This document shows positions 25,731-32,929 of a DNA stretch of 32,929 bases, in pieces; the first letter of the stretch is position 1, and every line of letters starts with the position of its first letter. Below the pieces are notes generated by a model that ran no database searches, was not told the origin of the DNA, and saw nothing but the letters and a program-made list of their open reading frames with translations. The stretch spans positions 1 through 32,929 of the forward strand of contig CAZMUM010000048.1 of assembly GCA_964569385.1 (NCBI GenBank), written 5' to 3'. The translations under genes and the position numbers were made by a program. This DNA is from JAADHX01 sp964569385 (GTDB taxonomy: Bacteria > Actinomycetota > Acidimicrobiia > Acidimicrobiales > Poriferisodalaceae).

Positions 25731-27575
25731 CTAAATCTGGCGGGCTAAGTGGGCAAACAGTTCACGCAGGATCTCCGTTCCACCATCGCCGATGGCCAAT
25801 TGCATCGGTGACAGGAGATCATCTTGTCCAGGTAGGGCAAGTCCGTTCAAGCCTGGGTCATCCAGCGCCGCCCCCATAGCATTGATCTTCGTGTCAAGGC
25901 GCGCTGCAATAGTTGCATCGATACACCCAGACCCATCACTCCTCTCGGCAACAAGGTAGGTAGCCGTGCAATTGGCGTCACCCGGCAGACCCAAGCGATG
26001 AGTCCTGTCGAGAGACTGGAGCAGCATCCCAGCGTTGTAGGTTCGGTCGACATGCAGCTGGTGAGTGGTCGTGTGGTGCAGGCTGATTCCCTCTGAAAGC
26101 GTGTGCGGCGTCGCTAAGAGCACGGTGCACGCTGGATCGTCCCTGAAACGCTCGATCTCACGAGCACGGTCCGTGTCGGCAGCAGGGTCTAGCGGTACAA
26201 CACCGCCATGTACGACGGCTGGTTGATGTGGGGATAGAAGTCGCGCTAGTCGATCAAGGTGTCGCCGGAAACAGACCCACACAACGACCTTTGTCCCATT
26301 TTTTGAATGGTCCGCCACGATCTGTGCCGTTCTCACGAACTTTGTAGGCACAACAGACGCCGGCAACGCCAAGATCAACTCCTCGAGCAACTGCTCAGGT
26401 TTGTCTTCGGTCATCCGAAGGTGCCCGTCGACATCAAGCGCTGCGGTTGGATCCGTGGCCGCTTGCATCAGAAGCATCGCGATCCGCCCAGCCCGGGTGA
26501 GGTCGTTAAGAATGGCGGGATCGTCCACGACCGCACGAGCGGCGACATCGACCATCGCCTCGTAAACTCTGTCGTGGGCTGGCGACATTGGAATACGTTC
26601 TGTGGATGTGACCAACGGCGGTAGGCCGAGCTCGGCTTTGGTGATTCGGCAATAGGTGGATGCGAGGCGATCGGGACTGGACCTCGCGAAACCTGTGCCG
26701 CGTCCTGGATAGGCGAGTTCCATCACGGCGTCAAGGTCATCTTGGCTGTTAGGACGAGGTGTCCCCGTCAACACAATGCGTCGAGCCGCGGCTCGCGAGA
26801 GCGCAATGGCCCCTCGGCCGCGCACACCGAGTCGACCCTTCTTCACACGGTGCGCCTCATCAAAGATTACGAGTGTCGGCGTGGAAGACACCCACGCCCG
26901 TAGCGATTCCAGTCGCTCCGGTGACTCCAGAAGCTCGTAGTTGACGACAGCTACTTCGCCGAACGGGATGTCCGGCCGAACCACAACTGCGGGTCGAGCC
27001 GAGGCCTCAAAGATTGCATCAGGCTCGGTTTGCCACGCTTCGTGCGCCGATAGCGGCGCCACCACAAGACAACGTTTCACCTCTTTGCGCGCCTTGAACA
27101 CGGCCCATGCAACATATGCCATCGTCGTCTTGCCAGCCCCAGGCACAGAGAAGTTCGCCCCTCCCCCGAGACGTATCATCCGTGCTATATCACGTTCCTG
27201 CGGAACCGTGAGTGTTCGAAGCAGCCCGAGCGAGCCCAGGTCGATGCCGGACGGCCACTGCGACTGCCGAACTGAACCTAACCCTATGGCGGCATCAAGA
27301 TCGGCGCCTTCTTGGCCGGTTGCCTTCAGTTGATGCACCAACGTCGGATCCCACGTCCACGAGCCAGCCGCTTCAGTGACGAACCACCACAACCACAGCT
27401 GAGCATCGGTGGCGGCCATCTCAAGTTCTCTCGGCGCAACTCGCGTCGCACAGTGGCTCGTGGCATCAACAAGTCCATCCCAGACCGCGTTTGGCGCATG
27501 ATTACCCGTAACGCTCACAAGCGTCGGCGACTTGGAGGTGACCGTTCCGTAGCGGGCCGTGTCAACGCCGTTCAA
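25731..27575 (-). CDS. SNF2-type helicase of the alpha-CTD/sigma-4 module
   Basis: This 614-aa protein starts at TTG 27575, which overlaps the upstream stop as TTGA, so it is translationally coupled. Motifs: an N-terminal WLWWF segment, motif I FSVPGAGKT at about 142-150, DEAH at 239-242, LTGTPRPN at about 269-276, then a C-terminal lobe with TPHTLSEGISLHH and LLQSLDRTHRLG. The VPGAGKT form and TGTP motif mark an SNF2-like ATPase. It is short for this family and has no recognisable nuclease domain. It is the last gene of module A, 237 bp before the next helicase gene. In the module it probably supplies ATP-driven DNA translocation. Confidence 0.85.
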   Translation of the reverse strand: MNGVDTARYGTVTSKSPTLVSVTGNHAPNAVWDGLVDATSHCATRVAPRELEMAATDAQLWLWWFVTEAAGSWTWDPTLVHQLKATGQEGADLDAAIGLGSVRQSQWPSGIDLGSLGLLRTLTVPQERDIARMIRLGGGANFSVPGAGKTTMAYVAWAVFKARKEVKRCLVVAPLSAHEAWQTEPDAIFEASARPAVVVRPDIPFGEVAVVNYELLESPERLESLRAWVSSTPTLVIFDEAHRVKKGRLGVRGRGAIALSRAAARRIVLTGTPRPNSQDDLDAVMELAYPGRGTGFARSSPDRLASTYCRITKAELGLPPLVTSTERIPMSPAHDRVYEAMVDVAARAVVDDPAILNDLTRAGRIAMLLMQAATDPTAALDVDGHLRMTEDKPEQLLEELILALPASVVPTKFVRTAQIVADHSKNGTKVVVWVCFRRHLDRLARLLSPHQPAVVHGGVVPLDPAADTDRAREIERFRDDPACTVLLATPHTLSEGISLHHTTTHQLHVDRTYNAGMLLQSLDRTHRLGLPGDANCTATYLVAERSDGSGCIDATIAARLDTKINAMGAALDDPGLNGLALPGQDDLLSPMQLAIGDGGTEILRELFAHLARQI

Positions 27576-28132
27576 GATGAGGCACCTAGTCGCTCAAGCA
27601 GTGCGGTTGCGACCATCCCAGAACCAACACGTCGGTCCCCAACATGAACGGCGTGCGACGTTCTCGTCGCAGCGGCAAGATCGGCGAAAATCACTCCATA
27701 AGGATCAGTTGGGTCGCTGGCGTCCAGTCCAGCGCCGCGAACCGCGCGGATCGTTGGGTTCAAGTCAACAAGGGCAATCGTCAGCAGGTCATCGACACCG
27801 GAAACATTGACGTGGTCAGTGTGAATCGCAGTCGAATACCGGGCACCAAGGCCCAGCCACAATGCTGCGATCGACAGCCAGCCGAATCGTTCCGCTGATC
27901 GAAGTTGATTGGCACCACGCAACTCAAACATTCGAGTTTCCCGCCGATCCAAGAATCGCCGGGTCATGCCGGGTGGTTCGGACTCCCAGCGGTCGATGGC
28001 GAACTCCAGCGTGTGCGTCGCTCCAGCTGGACAGACCGGCGCCCCGTTGCGTGCCGATGCAGCCGCCAGGTTTTCCGATGCCGTTGATCGGCTGGCCGGG
28101 ATATTGAGGTCAAATGCGTCCACAGCAATCAC
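27572..28132 (-). CDS. 186-aa protein of unknown function, coupled in module A
   Basis: It starts at GTG 28132, overlapping the 756-aa gene stop as GTGA, and its own stop overlaps the helicase start as TTGA. The coding status is supported by these overlaps on both sides. The protein is soluble, with no signal, membrane helix or repeated motif. A central FGWLSIAALWLGLG patch is hydrophobic but short. The C-terminus reads HVGDRRVGSGMVATALLERLG. I recognise no family. Its fixed position between the ParB-like protein and the helicase suggests a small partner or adaptor. Confidence 0.7.
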   Translation of the reverse strand: MIAVDAFDLNIPASRSTASENLAAASARNGAPVCPAGATHTLEFAIDRWESEPPGMTRRFLDRRETRMFELRGANQLRSAERFGWLSIAALWLGLGARYSTAIHTDHVNVSGVDDLLTIALVDLNPTIRAVRGAGLDASDPTDPYGVIFADLAAATRTSHAVHVGDRRVGSGMVATALLERLGASS

Positions 28133-30399
28133 CCTTCGGCGATGAATTGGCCACGCTGGACCACAGTGGTGATGGTGTCTACATGGGCCTTCAAATCGCC
28201 GCCTGGGAGACCATGCTCCCGAAACTGAGCCGAGAGCACATCGTCCTCTTGAAGAACAGCCCTACCCTCAGCTGCGATCTTTTCGAGCTGGCCGGTGAAC
28301 CTTTCAACCCAGCTTTGGTATCTCTGATACTCAGTTGGGGTCGAGTCGGTTTGGGCCTCTTCGCTCTCGTTACTAGCACCGCTATTTCGGGTCCACCCAA
28401 ATTCCTCCCCGCGCAAGAAATGCTCGGTGAACAGACCTGAAGTGTCGGGAGAGCCTTCGACCTCATGCCCAGGATCTATTAGGTTCCTCGGCAGTTCCGG
28501 AGTCTCCGCCTCGGCCGCTCGGACGATCTCAACCAGCTGTTCGATACCCCTGGGATGGCGGGCGAGCTGAGGAAAGAGGTGGTCAGGGTCGGTGGCGGTA
28601 TTTCCCCTTGTGTTGCCGAGGCCCGAGAGCGTCACGGTGAAGGGCGATGCCGTCGAACCCGCTGATGCAACGGCGGGGGATGCAGCCATAGCGATTAGTG
28701 CTTTCAGCATAAGGGCGCGGGTCGCTGGTCCCCAGATCTTGACGGAGGTCGAGTTAGCCACGCCTGAGTCGGAGATCGTGGACATCTCCGCTGTGGAGCG
28801 GTCTCCAAGTTCCGCTGCCGGCGTGTCAATGTGCTTCCACCAGGGATCCGTCGAGCCATCAGGATGCTTGTCGCAAGCGGTCCATATGTCGGAGTCAATA
28901 GCTCGAAGGATCGCTGATCGAACCTGCTTGTCCCTCCCTCTTGAGAGGTCGGTGAACCCGAGCATGGGCATCACTCGATCGACCGCAACTCGGGCGCGGT
29001 TGGCGGCAATCTTCGAGTGGTGCGTCGACATGCCATATTGGCGCATCTCTTCCTTGACGGACGCGGTGCCATCATGGTCATCGCAAACGAACATCGCAAT
29101 CGTCTTCGCCGCCAGGTTCAATGGGTGTGCCGAGGGGTCTGGGGGCACCGAACCCCATTTCACAATCTCAGCGTTCAGCACCGCAACGATCTCGGCCAAA
29201 GTAAGCGGAAGGAACGGCAGACCCTTCTCGAAGCTGTCTTGGATCGCCAGCAGTGCCCCGCTTGAAATTCGGATGGCCTGGGCTGCATCGTCCCAAGGTT
29301 TCTGCGCTGATTCTGCGATGTGTAGGCGGCGGACGACACCCTCGACGAATTCGCGTACGTGCGATCTCCCGCCAACAGAGATGGCGGAAACCGATCCTGT
29401 ATTGATACCAACGACAACCCTCGCCTGGAGTGCGCGGCACCGAAGGAAGGAGCGGATTTTTATCGAGCGGCTGGCTGGACCGCGCAGGAACGCCTGCACA
29501 TCCACCTCCTTCTGCGATGTCGGGTACCAGCTCCCGCTGGGGTAACTCGACAGGGATGCTGTCCTGCGGAGAGCGTTCACATCGTCAGCGGTCCAATGCC
29601 TAAGCCGGTGGTCGACCCCATCCCACAAGTGTGAACTCCATGCCGAGAGCTCCGGCCAAGACAACCCGGCCGTGTCATGCAGTACACGCAATGCCATGTT
29701 CAATCGCCGGTTTCCGTCATCGGCGACCAACTGCCAACTCGAACTCCCGTCGGGTAGCCGATACAGGTGTGGGGTCAACAACAACGGCTCGTGCACGCCC
29801 TCGAGTCCGACCGATACGAGGTCTTGGTAGTCCTTCCCCGGCGCGACGCGTGTCGCCCTAAACCCAAGATCAGTGGCCGACGCGTTCGACATGTCCACCA
29901 GCTCGCTAACCGATTCAAGATCATAGACAGGCAAGCGATGGATGCTGTCGTCTTCAGTTGGAACCAGCACACGCTGCTGACGCGAAAGTGCCGATGCCTG
30001 GGTTCGCCCGTTCATCGGGTCGGACATCACAGCGAAGGGGTTAACCAGCATGTCGACAACGAGCAACTCTCCGCCCCGCGTTGAGACAGAGCGAACGCCA
30101 CCGGCTGCAAGCTTGGAGACGTTACTGGCAGGCCACGCATCGGCGGCTTCGATCAGTCGGACAAGGCCCGTGTCAACGTCGTCGGTCGTAATGTGCTCGG
30201 CATCTGGCATGCCCGTGTTTCTGGCTTCAATCAGCCGCTCAGCGAACTGTGTACCGGTCCGTGTGTATCGGTCCCGTGGGACATTTGGCTTCGCCGGGAA
30301 CATAGCGATTCGGTTGGAACCGCTCGTGGGTATGGTTTCGTCAGGATATGCAGCTCGATCGAATTCGTTGTCTGCATATGGGAGTGATCTAGTAGCCAT
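28129..30399 (-). CDS. Large protein with a ParB-like motif, module A
   Basis: This 756-aa protein starts at ATG 30399 with GAAGGAAGA upstream. Residues 204-240 carry EPLLLTP, then LPDGSSSWQLVADDGNRRL. This matches the ParB/Srx pattern of EPxxV..P, a beta-strand, G-x-R-R and a helix, with DDGNRR at 227-232. ParB-fold domains bind DNA or CTP or act as nucleases. The long flanking regions are unassigned; an Ala/Ser-rich segment follows about residue 580. No ParA partner or segregation context exists here, so it is more likely a DNA-recognition or effector subunit of module A. The stop overlaps the next start as GTGA. Confidence 0.7.
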   Translation of the reverse strand: MATRSLPYADNEFDRAAYPDETIPTSGSNRIAMFPAKPNVPRDRYTRTGTQFAERLIEARNTGMPDAEHITTDDVDTGLVRLIEAADAWPASNVSKLAAGGVRSVSTRGGELLVVDMLVNPFAVMSDPMNGRTQASALSRQQRVLVPTEDDSIHRLPVYDLESVSELVDMSNASATDLGFRATRVAPGKDYQDLVSVGLEGVHEPLLLTPHLYRLPDGSSSWQLVADDGNRRLNMALRVLHDTAGLSWPELSAWSSHLWDGVDHRLRHWTADDVNALRRTASLSSYPSGSWYPTSQKEVDVQAFLRGPASRSIKIRSFLRCRALQARVVVGINTGSVSAISVGGRSHVREFVEGVVRRLHIAESAQKPWDDAAQAIRISSGALLAIQDSFEKGLPFLPLTLAEIVAVLNAEIVKWGSVPPDPSAHPLNLAAKTIAMFVCDDHDGTASVKEEMRQYGMSTHHSKIAANRARVAVDRVMPMLGFTDLSRGRDKQVRSAILRAIDSDIWTACDKHPDGSTDPWWKHIDTPAAELGDRSTAEMSTISDSGVANSTSVKIWGPATRALMLKALIAMAASPAVASAGSTASPFTVTLSGLGNTRGNTATDPDHLFPQLARHPRGIEQLVEIVRAAEAETPELPRNLIDPGHEVEGSPDTSGLFTEHFLRGEEFGWTRNSGASNESEEAQTDSTPTEYQRYQSWVERFTGQLEKIAAEGRAVLQEDDVLSAQFREHGLPGGDLKAHVDTITTVVQRGQFIAEG

Positions 30400-30530
30400 T
30401 GTGGGTCTTCCTTCTTTCGTGCCGCAGCCGAGCTCCCGCCAATCAGATGTCGACCTCTTGGTCTGGCCTGAATGGTGTCTAGAGCAACCGCTGCTGACGG
30501 TTAATGAGTCAGTATCTGTCGCTCTTGGGC

Positions 30531-32552
30531 TTAGTCGCCAAGCTCGGGATGTATTTCGAACAACGCGTTGTTGAAGTCTGTGTGGCCCCGGGCTCGGAGC
30601 CGCTCCACAACTTCGTCAGTTGTGAAGTCTCTGTCGATGGTGCCGTCAAATCCGACCGCGTAAGCCACATCGGCGATGAGATCTTCAGTGCCCGATCCAC
30701 CGATGTGCCGACGCACGATCTCAAGTGGTTTCCGTTGCATACGCGTGTTGGGCACCAGCTTGGCATCTAGTCTCCCGTCACCAGGAAACGTCAGCAGAAT
30801 TTCATCGCCAGTGTGAGCCCCAAGATGCAGGCAAACGTCTCGAAATCCGTTGGAGGACTGCAGCGTCGGAACTTGCGAAGTCCACGCCACAGTGACGCAG
30901 GTTCCGTTACAGTCGAGTACCTCCTTCTGCTCGTATTCGATTGGTACCAACGGAGCAATTGCAACGGGAAGCACTGTCGATGTCTGGTACATACGGTCGT
31001 AATCAATCGCCACGATGACGGACCAGAGATGATCCCTCTCGTGCCGGTAGAGCCGGGCATCGTTGATAGGAGCGCGAAGCTTGATCGGCTCGTCTTCAGC
31101 GCGAAGACGGACATAACTGTCCTCGAGCACAAACCGCGGTGAAGTACTCGCCCACAAAGTCACCGAGTTGCGAGCGAAGCGGTCACCTACTTCGGCGATT
31201 AGACGCCGCAACGACGGCCGTCCGCCTAACTGCCCAATCAGTTGAACTATCAACTCCTCGCCCTGCACATATTCTTCCAGCCCCCACTTGGGCAGAGCCC
31301 ATTTCCTATCAGCGGTACGCACCAGGTGACCAGCCAAGCGGGCGTTCGAAAGCGCACCCGAAACACTACGAACGTTCGATGGCGAAACGACCGTTGCGAT
31401 CTCTTCATCAGTTGCAGGACAACCACTCAACTCAAGAAAGATCTGAGCCTTGCTAGCAAGCGGACCCTTCCAATAGGCCACATTTCCATCAAAGCGACGG
31501 AAGTACTCGCCATTAGTTTCGACAAGCCAGTCCACGACGTCACGGGCCCGAGTCATATCATCCAGCCAGCCGTACTGAGACGCGAAGCGGTCGACCAATT
31601 CCACGAGCGATAGTACGTTCGGGTTCGCTTCCTTCAGTACCTTTACGAGGGTAGCTAAGGGCGGCAGTGCATCTTTCCAGCCAACCCAGGTTTCACCAGC
31701 GACGTCCTCGGTCGCAACTTTGCGCGAACCGTTAGACAAGTCGGAAGCGACGATCACCGATGCCAGCATCAAGGTCTCGTCTGCATCAGTCGAGAAACCT
31801 GCTTGTTCGACCCGCGACTCTGGACCGAAATCGCCGAGCAAGGCAGACAAATGTTCTGCTGCAGCCCGCACGCACGGAATACTCAGAGCTCTCTTCGAAG
31901 CCTCCGCCTCGCGTTGTCGAGTTCTTTCTCCGGTGATACTCAAGCTACCGCCGATCTGCTCTCGCGTCTCAGGACCGCCCGATTGCAACGGTGAATGTCG
32001 GAGCAATATCTCAGCGTCGCGCTCGTCGATCCTGTGCTGTTGACTCATCTGCGCTCGCCAGTCCATGCGCGTCCGGAGCTCCTGGGTCGTCAACTCTTCG
32101 ACCGACATACCTGCAAGAGAGCCAAGGAGATCTCGTTGAATCCACCCATCAGTTTCCGAGTTCAAAATGGCCGCCGCCAGGTCGCCTAACGTGGCCACTT
32201 CCAGATCGGGCCGATTCGCCGCCTCAGCGGCAAGCAACATCAGAGATTCCACAGCCAGTGGGGTTGACGGCCGAACTACTGCCGAGTCGCTCTTCGCTCT
32301 CGGAGTCTGACGGCCAACGCAATCTTGGAGATCAGCGAGACAGCCAGCACCGAAAGTCTCTATCGCCAAGAAATAGGCGTCATCCACCCCTTCGAGATCA
32401 TCAAGGGTGTCGAATCCTTCCTCAGTCAGGCACCTAAGGGTTCTTGGCTTTAACCCAATCTCGCCTATGGGGGTAGAACCGTCGCTGACCAATTGGTAGA
32501 CTGGGCCAACCCGCTCGGTTCGGAGTTCGCGAGTCTCGTCGATGTGATTCAT
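30531..32552 (-). CDS. Alpha-CTD-like plus sigma region-4-like helix-turn-helix protein, first gene of module A
   Basis: I start at ATG 32552 (MNHIDE, 673 aa), since AAGGAG sits at 32557-32562; the frame continues 21 codons upstream. Residues 29-79 resemble the C-terminal domain of RNA polymerase alpha (IGLKPRTLRCLTEEGFDTL, then a helix-hairpin-helix-like FGAGCLADL). Residues about 176-222 resemble sigma-70 region 4: RDAEILL, EQIGGSLSITGERTRQREAEA, the last part being the recognition helix pattern. Residues about 330-470 look like one or two winged helices. The C-terminal 200 residues are unassigned. It may bind DNA like a transcription factor or recognise foreign promoters or transcription complexes. 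A 131-bp gap separates it from the next gene. Confidence 0.75.
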   Translation of the reverse strand: MNHIDETRELRTERVGPVYQLVSDGSTPIGEIGLKPRTLRCLTEEGFDTLDDLEGVDDAYFLAIETFGAGCLADLQDCVGRQTPRAKSDSAVVRPSTPLAVESLMLLAAEAANRPDLEVATLGDLAAAILNSETDGWIQRDLLGSLAGMSVEELTTQELRTRMDWRAQMSQQHRIDERDAEILLRHSPLQSGGPETREQIGGSLSITGERTRQREAEASKRALSIPCVRAAAEHLSALLGDFGPESRVEQAGFSTDADETLMLASVIVASDLSNGSRKVATEDVAGETWVGWKDALPPLATLVKVLKEANPNVLSLVELVDRFASQYGWLDDMTRARDVVDWLVETNGEYFRRFDGNVAYWKGPLASKAQIFLELSGCPATDEEIATVVSPSNVRSVSGALSNARLAGHLVRTADRKWALPKWGLEEYVQGEELIVQLIGQLGGRPSLRRLIAEVGDRFARNSVTLWASTSPRFVLEDSYVRLRAEDEPIKLRAPINDARLYRHERDHLWSVIVAIDYDRMYQTSTVLPVAIAPLVPIEYEQKEVLDCNGTCVTVAWTSQVPTLQSSNGFRDVCLHLGAHTGDEILLTFPGDGRLDAKLVPNTRMQRKPLEIVRRHIGGSGTEDLIADVAYAVGFDGTIDRDFTTDEVVERLRARGHTDFNNALFEIHPELGD

Positions 32553-32556
32553 ATGT

Positions 32557-32562
32557 CTCCTT
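32557..32562 (-). promoter_or_regulatory. Ribosome binding site fixing the alpha-CTD/sigma-4 gene start
   Basis: AAGGAG on the minus strand lies four bases before ATG 32552. It favours MNHIDE over the upstream GTG at 32615. Confidence 0.6.
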
Positions 32563-32708
32563 CCATGCGTTTCCGCAGAGGAGACAGGTAAGTCACGAAT
32601 CGAGTCGATCGACACATCACGGTCTTACATGAACTCCGACACCGGGCTTTGATCGTGAACCTCTTGGTTCGGATCGCAACCTAACAGCACGGGAACGTAC
32701 GTAGATAG

Positions 32709-32720
32709 TTGATACTGAGC
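32709..32720 (-). repeat. Copy 2 of the 12-bp sequence shared with 20042-20053
   Basis: GCTCAGTATCAA on the minus strand lies at the predicted transcription start of module A, just after the -10 box. It could be an operator covering the initiation region, or a chance match. Confidence 0.3.
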
Positions 32721-32725
32721 GACTA

Positions 32726-32754
32726 ACGCTACACCGCCTCGCCATCCGCGTCAA
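32726..32754 (-). promoter_or_regulatory. Promoter of module A (TTGACG-17-TAGCGT)
   Basis: On the minus strand a -35 box TTGACG (32749-32754) and a -10 box TAGCGT (32726-32731) are separated by exactly 17 bp. This is a good match to the actinobacterial housekeeping consensus and the best promoter seen in the window. Transcription should start near 32720, giving a leader of about 168 bases before ATG 32552. The long leader leaves room for regulation. Confidence 0.6.
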
Positions 32755-32783
32755 GCTCTGGCATCTTGAGACGCTAGAGCTTG

Positions 32784-32845
32784 AACCGCCCCGGGTTTAG
32801 CGGGGACTCGGTTCGATTCCCGACGGTTAGCCCCTCCACCAACGG
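32784..32845 (+). other. Compact multi-hairpin sequence resembling a tRNA 3' half (possible integration scar)
   Basis: AACCG (32784-32788) pairs with CGGTT (32824-32828) to close two arms. The first is CCCCG/CGGGG (32789-32793, 32801-32805) with a 7-base loop. The second is TCGG/CCGA (32808-32811, 32820-32823) with loop TTCGATTC, very like a tRNA T-loop. The sequence then runs to CCTCCACCA, like a tRNA or tmRNA 3' end, followed by GGAGGGCTA, which pairs back. No 5' acceptor half or anticodon fits, and the T-stem has one extra base. It is therefore not a working tRNA, but could be a decayed tRNA/tmRNA end, an att-like site or a structured recombination site. Confidence 0.35.
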
Positions 32846-32929
32846 AGGGCTAGCTATTCGACGCGAGTTTAATCAGTTCTGCTCCAGCCGTGACGGCTCT
32901 GTCTGCGGTTCGCTGGTGGCACGTGAACA

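Larger units (their letters stand above)
32553..32929. other. Gene-free right end carrying the module A promoter, leader and a tRNA-like fold
   Basis: I see no coding region in these 377 bases on either strand. They hold the 5' leader of the alpha-CTD/sigma-4 gene, its promoter at 32726-32754, one copy of the shared 12-bp sequence at 32709-32720, and the folded sequence at 32784-32845. Beyond that, to the window end, I see nothing recognisable. Confidence 0.6.

Noticed and set aside
28592..29545. 317-codon plus-strand open frame
   Set aside because: It lies wholly inside the 756-aa module A gene on the other strand, is rich in Ser/Arg/Thr as shadow frames are, and has no domain.
5004..32552. 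DISARM, BREX or Druantia as the identity of the island
   Set aside because: DUF1998 (DrmB), PglZ, BrxL and DUF4338 proteins are not present. Helicase, PLD and methyltransferase genes alone are not enough.
32784..32845. Functional tRNA gene
   Set aside because: The T-stem has an extra base, no anticodon arm with a standard loop is found, and no 5' acceptor strand matches the CCTCC end.
1..32929. CRISPR array
   Set aside because: No regularly spaced repeats of 24-40 bp were seen, and no cas genes occur. The Cas4-like nuclease part belongs to the TM0106-type protein.

Overview
The window looks like part of a high-GC actinobacterial chromosome. The reasons are a DUF222/13E12-type HNH protein at the left edge, a DUF3558-like lipoprotein, frequent GTG and TTG starts, and a TM0106-type nuclease-helicase. 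An affiliation near Acidimicrobiia is only a guess. No rRNA, intact tRNA, CRISPR array or complete insertion sequence is visible.

Left part (1-4.6 kb): the start of a DUF222 gene running off the left edge, a secreted lipoprotein, a small ParB-like protein, a membrane-anchored coiled-coil protein (the only convincing plus-strand gene), and a protein resembling macro domains and PARG. A 401-bp gene-free stretch (4603-5003) separates these genes from the rest.

Island (5.0-32.6 kb): every convincing gene is on the minus strand, and nearly all are DNA-processing proteins typical of anti-phage defence islands. Read in the direction of transcription (right to left) there are three modules. Module A (32552-25731): a protein fusing an RNA polymerase alpha-CTD-like domain to a sigma region-4-like helix-turn-helix, a 756-aa protein with a ParB-like motif, an unknown 186-aa protein, and an SNF2-type helicase. 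The last three are joined by 4-bp start/stop overlaps. The module has a good promoter, TTGACG-17 bp-TAGCGT. I do not recognise it as a named defence system. Module C (25493-14883): a large SNF2-type helicase, DUF4391, a truncated mod fragment, a PLD-family nuclease, then an intact type III modification (Mod) and restriction (Res) pair. Module B (14709-5004): a TM0106-type RecB-like nuclease/SF1 helicase, a DUF6361 protein, a PLD-family protein with two HxK motifs, and an SNF2-type helicase. These are tightly packed or overlapping and so probably co-expressed.

In module C, Mod would methylate host DNA and Res would cut unmodified DNA. The helicase, DUF4391 and PLD proteins are probably extra effector or translocation parts. 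Modules A and B have no methyltransferase of their own, so they either use another self/non-self signal or depend on Mod. At the far right, beyond the module A promoter, lies a compact multi-hairpin sequence resembling the 3' half of a tRNA, which could be an integration scar. Functions assigned to modules A and B are inferences from domains and gene neighbours.
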